Assembly (NCBI RefSeq): GCF_002993325.1
Contig: NZ_PVNO01000026.1
Coordinates: forward strand, 271,225 to 335,224
Source: Alteromonas gracilis
Lineage (GTDB): Bacteria > Pseudomonadota > Gammaproteobacteria > Enterobacterales > Alteromonadaceae
Length of the DNA stretch: 64,000 nucleotides
Direction: 5' to 3'
Positions 37,989 through 47,807 of this stretch are shown here, in pieces. The first letter of the stretch is position 1. Every line of letters begins with the position of its first letter. Under the pieces are notes generated by a model. The model was not told the origin of the DNA. It ran no database searches and saw nothing but the letters and a program-made list of their open reading frames with translations. The translations under genes were made by a program, and so were the position numbers.

Positions 37989-39869
37989 CTAACGTTTGGT
38001 GAGGCTGGTGGCCGCAGCAACAATGCCTTCAGCGTCCAAACCATGCTCTTTATACATCTCTTGCTGGGTGCCTTGCAGAATAAAACTATCAGGTAGACCA
38101 AGCATCTTCACGGGTTTTAATACGCCATTTTGCTGCAAGTGCTCAAGAGCTGCGCTGCCAGCACCGCCCATTATACAGCCGTCTTCTAACGTTATAAGTG
38201 CGCTGTGTTCACTAGCTGCTTTTAAGACCGCGTCGCCATCCAATGGTTTTATGAAACGCATATCAATGACCGTGGCATCAATGGCTTCTGCAGCTTCAAG
38301 AGCGTAGGGCAGTAAGCAGCCAAAGTTAAGTATGGCAATACTTTCCGATTTATTTTTAGACGTTTCACGGCAGGTACGAGACTTGCCAATTTGAAGCTCT
38401 GTCATGGCTTGGTCTGGCGTTACGCCCATACCAGCCCCACGAGGGTAGCGAACAGCGGCCGGCTTTTGTAGTTTATGACCAGTGTAAAGCATTTGGCGGC
38501 ATTCATTTTCATCAGAAGGTGCCATAACTACCATATTTGGAATACAGCGAAGGAAAGCGATATCAAACGCCCCTTGGTGAGTTGGGCCATCTGCACCCAC
38601 TATGCCAGCTCTGTCTATCGCAAATAACACCGGTAAGTCTTGTATAGCTACATCATGAATGAGCTGGTCATAGGCACGCTGCAAAAATGAAGAATAGATT
38701 GCGACAACCGCATTCATGCCGTCTTTTGCGAGCCCTGCGCCGAAGGTTACTGCATGCTGCTCAGCAATGGCTACATCGAAGTACTGCTCAGGGAAGCGCT
38801 GAGAAAACTCTACCATCCCTGACCCTTCACGCATGGCAGGGGTGACTGCCATGAGTTTTGGATCTTGTTCTGCCATATCACATAACCACTGACCGAAAAT
38901 GGCCGAGTAGGTGGGGGCAGAGGGTTTAGATTTAGGTAGTGCATTGTCCGCTGGGTTAAATTTCGGTACTGCGTGAAATTTGATAGGATCTTCTTCAGCT
39001 ACCGCGTAACCTTTACCTTTTTTGGTCACAACATGTAACAACTGAGGACCCTCAAACTTACGCATGTTGCGAAGGGTATCAACCACTGCATTTACGTCAT
39101 GGCCATCAATCGGGCCAATATAATTAAATCCAAGCTCTTCAAAGATAGTGCCGGGTACAACCATCCCTTTTAGGTGCTCTTCTGCTCGGCTTGCAAATTC
39201 TTTGATAGGAGGAACGTTGCTTAGCAGTTTCTTGCCGCCGTCACGTATAGAGTTAAAGAAATTACCTGTTAGCAAGCGTGCAAGGTGACTGTTAAGGGCG
39301 CCAACGTTTTCAGATATCGACATTTCGTTGTCGTTAAGTACAACAACCATGTCTTTTTTGATATCGCCTGCGTGATTAAGTGCTTCAAACGCCATACCAG
39401 CAGTCATCGCACCGTCGCCAATAACAGCAACTACCTTGCGATCCTTACCTTCTTTTTCTGCCGCTACAGCCATTCCTAGCGCTGCGCTTATCGACGTCGA
39501 AGAATGACCGACAGCAAAAGTATCGTATTCACTTTCAGGTGGCCACGGAAATGGATGGAGGCCATTCTTTTGACGAATGGTGCTCATGCGCTCTGCGCGA
39601 CCCGTAAGGATTTTGTGAGGATAGGCTTGATGGCCGACATCCCACAACAGTCGGTCGAATGGTGTGTTGTAAACGTAGTGAAGTGCTACCGTAAGCTCTA
39701 CTGTTCCCAATCCAGAGGCAAAGTGACCGCTGGTTTGACTCACACTGTTGAGTAAGTACTCACGTAACTCATCGGCAAGTTCGCGTAATTTTTCTTGGGG
39801 CAGTTGCCTCAACTTGTCAGGTGTTTGCGCGAGCGCAAGCGTTGGGTAATGTTGGAGATCTAAACTCAT
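37989..39869 (-). CDS. dxs: 1-deoxy-D-xylulose-5-phosphate synthase
   Basis: Dxs condenses pyruvate and glyceraldehyde-3-phosphate with thiamine diphosphate, the first step of the MEP isoprenoid pathway. The 626-residue protein has the TPP motif [33 protein letters not shown], the Glu-containing [10 protein letters not shown] and [13 protein letters not shown]. It is the last gene of xseB-ispA-dxs, 32 bases after ispA, which encodes the next prenyl step using its product. Confidence 0.97.
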   Translation of the reverse strand: MSLDLQHYPTLALAQTPDKLRQLPQEKLRELADELREYLLNSVSQTSGHFASGLGTVELTVALHYVYNTPFDRLLWDVGHQAYPHKILTGRAERMSTIRQKNGLHPFPWPPESEYDTFAVGHSSTSISAALGMAVAAEKEGKDRKVVAVIGDGAMTAGMAFEALNHAGDIKKDMVVVLNDNEMSISENVGALNSHLARLLTGNFFNSIRDGGKKLLSNVPPIKEFASRAEEHLKGMVVPGTIFEELGFNYIGPIDGHDVNAVVDTLRNMRKFEGPQLLHVVTKKGKGYAVAEEDPIKFHAVPKFNPADNALPKSKPSAPTYSAIFGQWLCDMAEQDPKLMAVTPAMREGSGMVEFSQRFPEQYFDVAIAEQHAVTFGAGLAKDGMNAVVAIYSSFLQRAYDQLIHDVAIQDLPVLFAIDRAGIVGADGPTHQGAFDIAFLRCIPNMVVMAPSDENECRQMLYTGHKLQKPAAVRYPRGAGMGVTPDQAMTELQIGKSRTCRETSKNKSESIAILNFGCLLPYALEAAEAIDATVIDMRFIKPLDGDAVLKAASEHSALITLEDGCIMGGAGSAALEHLQQNGVLKPVKMLGLPDSFILQGTQQEMYKEHGLDAEGIVAAATSLTKR

Positions 39870-39901
39870 GTACTTATTATCTTTTTCAACATGGCGCGTG
39901 G

Positions 39902-40792
39902 CTAATGGTCGCGTTTCACCAAAAGCTCGCTAAACGCAATTAAACTGTCAGTATTGTAGGGTAAACGCGCCAATGCTTGAAGTGCATTATCGTGAAGCTT
40001 TGCTAATTCTCTCTTGGCACCTTCCATGCCAAGCTTAGCTGGAAAGGTATTTTTCCCAAGTGCTTCGTCAGAACCTGCGGGTTTCCCTAATTTTTCGCTA
40101 CTGCCCACAACATCTAAAATGTCATCTTGTACTTGAAAGGCTAAGCCAATATCCGCTGCATATGCCATTAAGTCAATTTTAGTCTGAGGTAAAAGACCCT
40201 CACTAACGATGGCTACCATTTCTACGCAGGCTTGCAATAGGGCACCTGTTTTCATTTTATGAAGCGATTTTAGCTCGTCTATTGAGATAGTTTTACCCGT
40301 GCTCGCTAGGTCGATGGCTTGGCCGCCACACATTCCAACATAGCCCGCACTTTTAGCTAACACAGATAGTAACTGACTTCGTTTCGATTCTGCGAAGGAA
40401 CTCAAAGGCGCGTCGGCCAATACGGTAAAGGCAAGGGATTGTAGTGCATCACCTGCAAGAATGGCAGTTGCTTCATCAAATGCGATATGGCAGGTTGGCT
40501 TGCCGCGGCGCAAGTCATCATCATCCATTGCCGGTAAGTCGTCATGTACCAGCGAATAAGCGTGCACGCACTCAATGGCCATACTAATGGCCATTTGGTC
40601 TTTTTTGGGCACGTCTAGCGTATTACCCACTACCTGAACGAGCAATGGACGCATGCGTTTACCGCCTGCAAGTAGCGCGTGACGCATGGCGTCTTTTAGG
40701 CGCGGCGCGTAATCCGGTAAATCATCAATTAGTTTAAGAAGAGATGCATCAGTTTGCTGTTTGACTTGCTGATGCAAAGCAGAAAAATTCAT
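39902..40792 (-). CDS. ispA: Farnesyl diphosphate synthase
   Basis: IspA builds C15 farnesyl diphosphate from IPP and DMAPP. The 296-residue protein has the first aspartate-rich motif in [17 protein letters not shown] and the second in [12 protein letters not shown], plus [10 protein letters not shown] near the N-terminus. The residues before the first motif fit a short-chain synthase. It follows xseB by 29 bases and precedes dxs, the standard gammaproteobacterial order. Confidence 0.96.
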   Translation of the reverse strand: MNFSALHQQVKQQTDASLLKLIDDLPDYAPRLKDAMRHALLAGGKRMRPLLVQVVGNTLDVPKKDQMAISMAIECVHAYSLVHDDLPAMDDDDLRRGKPTCHIAFDEATAILAGDALQSLAFTVLADAPLSSFAESKRSQLLSVLAKSAGYVGMCGGQAIDLASTGKTISIDELKSLHKMKTGALLQACVEMVAIVSEGLLPQTKIDLMAYAADIGLAFQVQDDILDVVGSSEKLGKPAGSDEALGKNTFPAKLGMEGAKRELAKLHDNALQALARLPYNTDSLIAFSELLVKRDH

Positions 40793-40821
40793 AGATTGCC
40801 TGTAATGTAAAAATGAACCTC

Positions 40822-41064
40822 TTAAGGTTGTTCACTTTCAGGTAGAGATTGAAGTGTTTCTTCGCCTTGTTCGTTAAGCAAAATTTTTACTTTTTGCTCA
40901 GCGTTTTCAAGGGACTGCTGGCCTTGGCGAGAGAGTGCAATACCGCGTTCAAATTTTTCTAGCGCTTTATTTAATGGTAAATCACCGTTTTCCATTTCGT
41001 TAACGATAGCTTCTAATTCCGATAACGTTTCTTCGAAAGACGCTGATGCTTTTTCCGTCGTCAT
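40822..41064 (-). CDS. xseB: Exodeoxyribonuclease VII small subunit
   Basis: XseB partners with XseA to degrade single-stranded DNA. The 80-residue protein starts at ATG 41064. The longer frame to 41184 adds 40 residues without family similarity. The core SFEETLSELEAIVNEMENGDLPLNKALEKFERG is the family helix pair (quoted here as SFEETLSELEAIV then LPLNKALEKFERG). It heads the xseB-ispA-dxs operon. Confidence 0.94.
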   Translation of the reverse strand: MTTEKASASFEETLSELEAIVNEMENGDLPLNKALEKFERGIALSRQGQQSLENAEQKVKILLNEQGEETLQSLPESEQP

Positions 41065-41271
41065 AAAAACACTCAATATAAAGGCTAAAATACGTATACC
41101 GCGCACATTAACCGAGGGCTGCACGAGGGTCAAATGGTTTGTCTGTATATCGCTAATAACATCATCGTATCGCTTTTTTTTCATTCAAGTCAAAAAGCAG
41201 CATAGTGTTAAATTGTGCTATATTCGATGCTATAGCTTAGTAACCATAACTCCAGCCTCAAAGCTAAGTTA

Positions 41272-41292
41272 TTAAAGCGCGTCGCGCTTTAA
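41272..41292. repeat. Palindrome in the xseB-pomA gap
   Basis: TTAAAGCGCG (41272-41281) and CGCGCTTTAA (41283-41292) form a 10-bp palindrome around a single T. It lies midway in a 410-base gap with no gene, 120 bases upstream of the pomA promoter candidate. It may be a hairpin at the start of the xseB transcript or a protein site. Confidence 0.4.
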
Positions 41293-41398
41293 TTCGAATA
41301 AAATGGTTTCCGAGTAAATTAAAAGGCAGGAAAGCGCGATAAAGCGTTATGCTCTTATTATAAAAATTAATAAATGTGATATTTTTCAACAATGTTGT

Positions 41399-41425
41399 TT
41401 TAGTATTTCTGTTAATTGCCGATAG
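41399..41425 (+). promoter_or_regulatory. Sigma-28 (FliA)-like promoter of pomAB
   Basis: TTTAGTAT (41399-41406), an 11-base spacer and GCCGATAG (41418-41425) match the flagellar sigma-28 pattern (TAAAGTTT, 11 bases, GCCGATAA), with 7 of 8 in the -10 element. It lies 50 bases before pomA. Confidence 0.65.
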
Positions 41426-41474
41426 AATGTCTGTAGATTAACAGCACTGACTGCGTTTAAATGGGGAAGAGTGA

Positions 41475-42236
41475 GTGGATTTAGCAACCGTCATAGGTAT
41501 GTTGGGCGCCATTGGTTTCATAGTTATGGCTATGATCTTGGGCGGCAGCTTGAGCATGTTCATCGACGTGCAATCAATACTTATCGTATTTGGGGGCACA
41601 TTATTCGTTATTTTATCGCAATTTACGCTAGGCCAGTTTTTTGGTGCCGGTAAGATTGCTGGTAAGGCATTCATGTTTAAAATTGAATCGCCTGAAGAAC
41701 TTATTGAGAAGATTGTGGAAATGGCAGATGCTGCGCGTAAAGGCGGGTTCCTGGCTTTAGAAGAAGCAGAGATCTCAAACGAGTTTATGCAAAAAGGCGT
41801 TGATATGCTCGTAGACGGTCATGATATTGAGGTAGTCAGAGAAACCCTTTCCAAAGATATTTCCATGACTTCAGAGCGCCACGACTTTGGTGCCTCGTTC
41901 TTTAAAGGTATGGGTGACATCGCTCCCGCGATGGGGATGATCGGTACGCTAATCGGTCTGGTAGCCATGCTTTCTAACATGGATGACCCGAAATCCATCG
42001 GTCCTGCAATGGCGGTTGCACTACTTACTACTCTCTACGGTGCATTCTTCGCTAACGTTATTTGTCTGCCAATTGCTTTTAAACTATCCGTTCGTGCTGG
42101 TGAGGAAAAACTTAATCAAAGCTTGGTGCTAGATGGCATTGTTGGTATTGCCGACGGACAAAACCCCCGTGTAATCGAGGGCGTGTTGAAAAACTATCTT
42201 GCAGCGAGTAAACGCGGAAGCGCAGAGGAAGAGTAA
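41475..42236 (+). CDS. pomA: Sodium-driven flagellar stator protein PomA
   Basis: PomA (MotA family) forms the sodium channel of the polar flagellar stator with PomB. The 253-residue protein has four transmembrane helices, two near the N-terminus and two at about residues 150-200 (MGDIAPAMGMIGTLIGLVAML and the next). The cytoplasmic loop with charged residues for rotor contact lies between (ERHDFGASFFKGM). The start is GTG 41475 after GGGGA. The MDLATVIGMLGAIGF start looks like Vibrio PomA. The stop overlaps the pomB start by one base. Confidence 0.93.
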   Translation: MDLATVIGMLGAIGFIVMAMILGGSLSMFIDVQSILIVFGGTLFVILSQFTLGQFFGAGKIAGKAFMFKIESPEELIEKIVEMADAARKGGFLALEEAEISNEFMQKGVDMLVDGHDIEVVRETLSKDISMTSERHDFGASFFKGMGDIAPAMGMIGTLIGLVAMLSNMDDPKSIGPAMAVALLTTLYGAFFANVICLPIAFKLSVRAGEEKLNQSLVLDGIVGIADGQNPRVIEGVLKNYLAASKRGSAEEE

Positions 42237-43162
42237 TGGCTGAAGAATGCCCAAAATGCCCCCCCGAGGGGCTGCCAGCTTGGATGGGGACCTTCGCAGA
42301 CTTAATGTCGCTGCTGATGTGCTTTTTTGTACTTTTACTTTCGTTTTCTGAAATGGATGTACTTAAGTTCAAACAAATCGCGGGCTCAATGAAGTTCGCT
42401 TTTGGTGTTCAAAATAAAATTGAAGTTAAAGATATTCCTAAAGGTACTAGCGTTATCGCAATGGAGTTTCGTCCGGGTAAGCCTGATCCGACTCCTATCG
42501 AATCGATTCAGCAGCAGACCAACGAGATGACCCAGCAAATGCTAGAATTTCAGGCTGGTAATGAAGACTCAGCTGGTGGGCGGCAAAAGCAGCGCGGTGA
42601 GCAGCGAGGTGGTCAATCACAACAGACCGCAACAGAGTCGTCTTCTTCCGCAGAGCAAAGCACTGACCAGTCACAAATGGCTGAGTTAATGAAGAAAGTG
42701 GCGCAGCAGCTTGAAAAGCAAATTTTAGATGGTTCGGTAGAGATGGAGTCGTTAGGGCAACAGCTAACTATTCGTATACGTGAAAACGGCTCGTTTTCAG
42801 CAGGGTCTGCTTTCTTACAGCCTCAGTTTCAGCCTGTATTGAGAAAAATAGGTTCACTTTTAGCTGATGTTCCGGGAGAAATTGAAATTTCAGGTCACAG
42901 CGATGGTCAGCATATCGCAAACGAACTTTATCGTTCGAACTGGGACTTGTCTTCACAGCGTGCGGTAGCTGTAGCGGAAGCGATGCGTACTGCACCAGGC
43001 TTTGATGAAAGTCGCATGTCTGTGGTAGGTAAAGCTGATACGGTTCCTATTGTCGAGAATGCAACGACATCCAGTGATAGGGCGAAGAACCGCCGTGTGG
43101 AGATTAATATTAATCAGGGTAAGCCAATGATATCCAAACCTATTTCTGTGGTAGATGATTAA
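42236..43162 (+). CDS. pomB: Sodium-driven flagellar stator protein PomB
   Basis: PomB anchors the stator to peptidoglycan and carries the ion-binding aspartate. The 308-residue protein has Asp22 in TFADLMSLLMCFFVLLLSF, the single transmembrane helix; the Cys-Phe-Phe after it is typical of sodium-type stators. A Gln/Ser-rich linker (about residues 100-150) leads to an OmpA-like peptidoglycan-binding domain (FSAGSAFLQPQFQPVL, ISGHSDGQHI, NRRVEI). An N-terminal CPKCPP motif is shared with relatives. A terminator follows directly. Confidence 0.93.
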   Translation: MAEECPKCPPEGLPAWMGTFADLMSLLMCFFVLLLSFSEMDVLKFKQIAGSMKFAFGVQNKIEVKDIPKGTSVIAMEFRPGKPDPTPIESIQQQTNEMTQQMLEFQAGNEDSAGGRQKQRGEQRGGQSQQTATESSSSAEQSTDQSQMAELMKKVAQQLEKQILDGSVEMESLGQQLTIRIRENGSFSAGSAFLQPQFQPVLRKIGSLLADVPGEIEISGHSDGQHIANELYRSNWDLSSQRAVAVAEAMRTAPGFDESRMSVVGKADTVPIVENATTSSDRAKNRRVEININQGKPMISKPISVVDD

Positions 43163-43175
43163 CTGACAAGCAAAC

Positions 43176-43206
43176 AAAACGGCGCTATTAGAGCGCCGTT
43201 TTTTAT
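43176..43206. terminator. Terminator between pomB and cfa
   Basis: An 11-bp stem AAAACGGCGCT/AGCGCCGTTTT (43176-43186 and 43192-43202) with T-rich flanks on both strands serves pomAB and probably the convergent cfa operon. Confidence 0.88.
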
Positions 43207-43238
43207 TCAACCCATTGCATACCACTTATCGAGTTGCG

Positions 43239-44495
43239 TTATACTCGCGCGAGCTCTTGTCGATAGTGGGGCTTGGAGATAACTAGCTGTACGGTACTGA
43301 TGGTTCTTTCTAAAAAGCCACCTTCACAATATTTTAAATAGTAAGTCCACATACGCATGAATCGCTCGTCATATCCGTCGTTTAGCAATTCATCTTTGGC
43401 CGACATGAACGCTTCATACCAATGATTAAGTGTCTTTGCGTAATCAACACCAATGTCATGGAGGTCGCGAATCATCATATTAGTATATTTCTTCAGATGA
43501 GCATTTAACTGGTGTTGAGAGGGTAAAAAGCCACCTGGGAAAATATACTTCTGAATAAAATCTACACTGTTTGAGTAGCTGTCGTAACGCCTATCGTCGA
43601 TAGTGATAGACTGAAGCAACATGAGACCATCGTCTTTAAGAAGCGACGAGCACTTTTCAAAAAAGTTACCCAAATATTGTTTACCAACGGCTTCAATCAT
43701 TTCGATAGATACCAGCTTGTCATATTGACCTTCAAGTAAGCGGTAATCTTTCTTCAGCAAAGTAATCTTGTCTTCAAGTCCTTCTTTTTCTATCCACTCC
43801 TTTGCCCAGGCGTGTTGCTCTTCCGAGATAGTCGTCGTTGTTACTCTACATCCGTAATGTTTAGCCGCGTAAACTGCCAGGCCACCCCAACCAGTACCAA
43901 TTTCAATCAAGTGATCACTTTCTTGCAACTGCAATTTATCGCAAATAGCTTTTAGCTTGTAATTTTGCGCTTCATTAAGCGACGCATTCGGATCTGGGTA
44001 GATTGCGGATGAATACATCATAGTGGGATCGAGAAAGCGAGTGTAAAGCTTGTTGCCCAAATCGTAATGCGCTTCGATATTGCGCTTGGCTTGATCTTTT
44101 GTGTTTCTGCGAGCGAAATGTTGTATTTTGTTGATGGGCATGGTGACCCACTTAAATTTGTTTTCCCATTCATCAAGAGTGGGTAAGTTTCTTGCAAAAA
44201 TTCTCACTACTGCCGTAACTTCGTCACTGTCCCACAAATCGTCCATGTAGGCTTCACCCGCACCAACGCTTCCACCAAGTAAAAGGCGACGGTAGGCTTT
44301 TACATCTTTAATGTTGACCGTTGCTCGCAACTCATCGTCTTCTTTACCGAAACGGGCGATAACGTCGCCATTTTCTTGAATAGTTAAACTGCCAAATGGC
44401 AGCTGTTTTAGGCATTGTAGAAACAACGTTCTACATACTTTATCTACAAAAGAGACCTCTGATGTGGTCAGTAGTACAGATTCACCGAAAGACAT
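43239..44495 (-). CDS. cfa: Cyclopropane-fatty-acyl-phospholipid synthase family methyltransferase
   Basis: The 418-residue protein has the SAM-binding motif LIEIGTGWGGLAVYAAKHYG (about residues 198-217), preceded by AHYDLGNKLY and SAIYPD, and followed by VSIEMIEAVG, all of the Cfa/mycolic-acid synthase family. Such enzymes add a methylene to unsaturated fatty acids in membrane lipids. As the last gene of a five-gene operon beside rpoE2-chrR genes it is the likely effector of a singlet-oxygen response. In Rhodobacter, Cfa-like enzymes of the RpoE regulon take part in furan or cyclopropane fatty acid formation; which product is made here is unknown. Confidence 0.88.
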   Translation of the reverse strand: MSFGESVLLTTSEVSFVDKVCRTLFLQCLKQLPFGSLTIQENGDVIARFGKEDDELRATVNIKDVKAYRRLLLGGSVGAGEAYMDDLWDSDEVTAVVRIFARNLPTLDEWENKFKWVTMPINKIQHFARRNTKDQAKRNIEAHYDLGNKLYTRFLDPTMMYSSAIYPDPNASLNEAQNYKLKAICDKLQLQESDHLIEIGTGWGGLAVYAAKHYGCRVTTTTISEEQHAWAKEWIEKEGLEDKITLLKKDYRLLEGQYDKLVSIEMIEAVGKQYLGNFFEKCSSLLKDDGLMLLQSITIDDRRYDSYSNSVDFIQKYIFPGGFLPSQHQLNAHLKKYTNMMIRDLHDIGVDYAKTLNHWYEAFMSAKDELLNDGYDERFMRMWTYYLKYCEGGFLERTISTVQLVISKPHYRQELARV

Positions 44496-44497
44496 TG

Positions 44498-45241
44498 TTA
44501 TTGTTCCTGACTTTTTTCTGGGTGTGTATACAGTGGCGTTCTTTTAAGCAATAGTTTAAGCGCGTGCCAATAAATTCCGGCCACAGTTTTTATTGTCATA
44601 CTGGGTATACGTTTAAGTGCTTGAGTTAGATTCGCATTATCTAAAGTAAATTTTGTAAGATTTATCCCAGCACTGAACTCTTTGTCGCTTCGCACACAGT
44701 CCATCGCTAAAGAAAGTCTAGTAGAAGGCTGGGAAATTGACCATTTGTATGTCATGTCCATTGGATTAAAGGGCGATACATGAAACGCTTTTGGGGTATC
44801 GTCTTGGGTGTCTAAATTAACGAGATAGTGATGACGTTCGTTCCAAGGTGTGTTACTGACTTCGGCCAACATGTGCGTAAATTTACCGTCTGTATTGCGA
44901 AGGTAGTAAAAGTTGACGGGGCTGAAATACCAGCCCCACATTCGTAACTGTCCCAACATAAAAACGTCACCGTAAAGGGGAGTGCCATCATTAAGCTCAA
45001 TCATTCTATTAAGCACGGCCTGACGAAGTGAGAGCGATGGGTCGCCCAAGTAATCTTCTCGTTTAAAACGGACTCTTGCTTTACCCTCGGCGGAAAAACA
45101 TTTCAGCTCGTGTGATAAGGTTGTAAGCTCTTCTTCATCAAGCTTCAGCCAAAACAAGTAAATGTCATAATCAAATTTATGCTGGGTAGGCTTAAACCTC
45201 TGGTGATAAACCTTACCTTTGTAAATGGCACTCTCTGTCAC
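44498..45241 (-). CDS. DUF1365 family protein
   Basis: The 247-residue protein matches DUF1365 as I recall it: the YKGKVYHQRFKPTQHKFDY start, the GWYFSPVNFYYL motif, and HVSPFNPMDMTYKWSISQP. DUF1365 genes nearly always sit between an FAD amine-oxidase-like gene and a cfa gene, as here, and are under ECF sigma/ChrR control in several proteobacteria. The biochemical role is not established; an acyl-chain or lipid modification step is plausible. It starts within the end of the FAD gene and is followed by cfa after 2 bases. Confidence 0.85.
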   Translation of the reverse strand: MTESAIYKGKVYHQRFKPTQHKFDYDIYLFWLKLDEEELTTLSHELKCFSAEGKARVRFKREDYLGDPSLSLRQAVLNRMIELNDGTPLYGDVFMLGQLRMWGWYFSPVNFYYLRNTDGKFTHMLAEVSNTPWNERHHYLVNLDTQDDTPKAFHVSPFNPMDMTYKWSISQPSTRLSLAMDCVRSDKEFSAGINLTKFTLDNANLTQALKRIPSMTIKTVAGIYWHALKLLLKRTPLYTHPEKSQEQ

Positions 45242-46503
45242 AGCGTTTCACCAAAGCGAGCGCATACATCCAGTGCGCTTTTCACACCATCTTCATGGAA
45301 ACCGTTGTACCAATATGCGCCGCAAAAATGCAGGTTGTCTACACCGCAAATCTCTTTTCTTCTCGCTTGAGCATTAACCATTTTCGCACTGTATTGCGGG
45401 TGAGCATATTGGTAGGTGCCCAATACGCTAGAAGGCTCAATTTCGGCGGAGTTGTTTAACGTTACGCAGTAAGTGTTTTCGACGTCTAACCGTTGAAGGA
45501 TATTCATATTGTAGGTCACGGATGCAGGTCGTGACTCTTCACTGACATCTTCTTTGAGACGATAATTCCAACTTGCCCACGCTAACTTTCTTTTGGGGAG
45601 TTGGTTTATGTCTTTGTGCATCACTACGTCATTTTCAGCATAAGGAATGTTACCAAGGATGTCCTGATGCAGTGAATTAGGTGCATCCAGCATCCGTAAT
45701 GCTTGGTCACTATGGCAGGCAAAAACAACGTGGTCATATTGCAGTTTGTCACCGGTCGAATCAGTGACTTCCCAGACATTGTTAACTTTCATAACGGATG
45801 TAACAGCGGATGAAAGCTTTATTTTCGATTCAAAGGGAGCAATCAAAGGAGGGATATACTGGCTAGAGCCTCCTTTGATTGTGTACCACTGAGGCCTGTC
45901 AGTTATGTTGAGTAGGCCGTGATTATTAAAGAATTGGAGAAAAAAAGTAAGCGGGAACTTTCGCGTTTGCTCCAAGCTGCTTGACCAAATAGCTGCACAC
46001 ATAGGAAGTATGTAATAGCGAGCAAAATCGTCGCTTAGCCCCAGCTCTTTGATAATGTCTTCAAGGGTAAGGGCTGATGTATCCCGTCCTTCCGCGACCA
46101 TCGCTTTACACGCTTTATTAAACGCAAGGATGTCTCTTACAATACGCCAGAATTTGGGACGCAGGATATTGCGGCGTTGTGCGAATAGACTGTTAAGATT
46201 ATTGCCGTTGTACTCAAGGTTGGCTTTTTTGCTCATCACAGAAAAACTCATTTCTGTGGGCTGATAATCAACATTAAGCTGCGTCATCAGTTTTATGAAA
46301 TTGGGGTAGGTCCAGTCGTTAAATACAATAAACCCCGTGTCGATACTGTGCACTGCGCCGTTGTCGGTAATTTGTTTTGTGGCAGTGTGGCCGCCAATAT
46401 AGTCGTTAGCTTCGTAAACCGTAATGTCGTGCTTTCTATTAAGAAGATGTGCGCAGGTTAGCCCTGATATTCCGGTGCCTATGATGGCAATCTTATTCGT
46501 CAT
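45238..46503 (-). CDS. FAD-dependent amine-oxidase-like oxidoreductase
   Basis: The 421-residue protein has the Rossmann FAD motif IAIIGTGISGLTCAHLLN at the N-terminus, followed by EANDYIGGHTATKQ, and C-terminal NLHFCGAYWYNGFHEDGVKS, a flavin-contact motif of the amine oxidase/phytoene-desaturase fold. It overlaps DUF1365 by 4 bases. In related operons it is described only as an NAD/FAD-binding protein, and acting on a fatty acyl chain is inferred from the adjoining cfa and DUF1365 genes. The exact reaction is unknown. Confidence 0.85.
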   Translation of the reverse strand: MTNKIAIIGTGISGLTCAHLLNRKHDITVYEANDYIGGHTATKQITDNGAVHSIDTGFIVFNDWTYPNFIKLMTQLNVDYQPTEMSFSVMSKKANLEYNGNNLNSLFAQRRNILRPKFWRIVRDILAFNKACKAMVAEGRDTSALTLEDIIKELGLSDDFARYYILPMCAAIWSSSLEQTRKFPLTFFLQFFNNHGLLNITDRPQWYTIKGGSSQYIPPLIAPFESKIKLSSAVTSVMKVNNVWEVTDSTGDKLQYDHVVFACHSDQALRMLDAPNSLHQDILGNIPYAENDVVMHKDINQLPKRKLAWASWNYRLKEDVSEESRPASVTYNMNILQRLDVENTYCVTLNNSAEIEPSSVLGTYQYAHPQYSAKMVNAQARRKEICGVDNLHFCGAYWYNGFHEDGVKSALDVCARFGETL

Positions 46504-46514
46504 TCGTTTGTCTC

Positions 46515-47234
46515 TTATTGTTTTTTTCGCATCGATAAAGATATGCGCTTCTGTAGCATCGTTGGAAGTATGTGCATAAATCGGAGAATAAAGCCAAAAA
46601 TTCTTGGGAAGAACACTGTCTGCTTATCATTCTCGATGCCAGCAAGCATAGCTTGTGCTGCTTCTTCTGCGCTGATTTTCATCGGCATTTCAAAGTCGTT
46701 TTTATCCGTTAAGGGCGTTTCAACGAAACCAGGCGATACCGCCTGAACTTTTATTCCTTTATGGTGAAGGTCGACTTCAAGTGATTTTGTGAAATAATGA
46801 AGGGCGGCTTTACTTGCGCCATAAGCTTGAGACTTGGTAAAAGGTAGCAAGCGTGCCATGCTGTCTACGATAACAAGCTTATCTCCCTGCTGTAGTTTAG
46901 GTAAGAGTGCGTCAACACAATTAACCACGCCAAAGAAATTAGGTTCAAATACTCGTCTAAACATATCGGGCTCGAAATTATCGATATCAACATATTCGCA
47001 AGTTCCGGCGTTGAGTACTGCAATATCAAATTTTACTGCGGATAATGCACGGCGAGCGTCCTCAAGGTCGGTTACGTCAAATTGACACGCGTCTATATTG
47101 CTATTACTACTCAATTCATCTAATGCATCTTTGTTTCTGCCGCACGCTATTACGCGATAACCCTCTTTAGCTGCGTGAATGGCAAGTGCTTTACCAATGC
47201 CTGATGTTGCGCCAGTGATTAAAATTGTTTTCAC
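46515..47234 (-). CDS. Short-chain dehydrogenase/reductase
   Basis: The 239-residue protein has the cofactor motif TGATSGIGKA at residues 7-16, NAG (VLNAGTC) and the catalytic YGASKAA (Tyr-x-x-x-Lys). A basic residue after the second strand (ACGRNKDAL) suggests NADPH. It lies between the SnoaL-like and FAD genes; its start overlaps the SnoaL stop by 4 bases. Substrate unknown; the operon suggests a lipid or aldehyde product of oxidative damage. Confidence 0.87.
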   Translation of the reverse strand: MKTILITGATSGIGKALAIHAAKEGYRVIACGRNKDALDELSSNSNIDACQFDVTDLEDARRALSAVKFDIAVLNAGTCEYVDIDNFEPDMFRRVFEPNFFGVVNCVDALLPKLQQGDKLVIVDSMARLLPFTKSQAYGASKAALHYFTKSLEVDLHHKGIKVQAVSPGFVETPLTDKNDFEMPMKISAEEAAQAMLAGIENDKQTVFFPRIFGFILRFMHILPTMLQKRISLSMRKKQ

Positions 47235-47671
47235 GATGCAAGCTTCCCTTTAATTTTTTTGATAACAAAACCTAAGATGGGTACGTGCTCGTAGACCATT
47301 TCGCCCAAGTCATAGTAATCTTTGTGGTAAGCAACTCTGTCATCTACAACGTTAAGCTGAGTAGTGCCGTCTAGCGTGATGTGCTTATTATTTCCTTTTA
47401 GCGTCAGGTGCATTGTCCAATTAACTATGTGTGTAACTTGAGTTCTCGCAGTATTGTTACCGTCACAGTGAAAAACGTCTGCAATGTCAAACTTACAGCT
47501 TTCGGCCTGTGTAAGCAGGTTTGAAAAGTAATGTTTTACCGCGTCAATACCGCGATGTGTTGTTATGGGGTCGACAAATACAACGTCTTTTGCGTAGATA
47601 CTTTCCAGATCGTCCGGAGATATTTGACATATATCTATGTAAATATTACAAAACCGCTCAATTACGTCCAT
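47231..47671 (-). CDS. SnoaL/NTF2-like protein
   Basis: The 146-residue protein has the alpha+beta cone fold signature of NTF2-like proteins: ERFCNIYIDI...LESIYAKDVVFVDPI, RGIDAVKHYFSNLL, and a late VAYHKDYYDLGEMVYEHVPILG. It is the first gene of the ECF-controlled operon; its start is about 135 bases downstream of the minus-strand promoter at 47808-47837. SnoaL-like proteins are often hydrolases, isomerases or ligand binders. No catalytic residues are clear. Confidence 0.75.
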   Translation of the reverse strand: MDVIERFCNIYIDICQISPDDLESIYAKDVVFVDPITTHRGIDAVKHYFSNLLTQAESCKFDIADVFHCDGNNTARTQVTHIVNWTMHLTLKGNNKHITLDGTTQLNVVDDRVAYHKDYYDLGEMVYEHVPILGFVIKKIKGKLAS

Positions 47672-47807
47672 CTATGCCCCTTACGTACATTCTGTCAGCG
47701 CACTTAGTTTAGGAAGTTGAATAGTTCAAGTAGTCAAATCGTCACTTCCTACACTTTTAACTACAAGTCTCTGATCTTGTTTTTGTTAATAACATTTTAC
47801 GAAAACT

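Noticed and set aside
41065..41184. N-terminal extension of xseB
   Set aside because: The 40 extra residues have no family similarity, and the core protein from ATG 41064 has the normal length.
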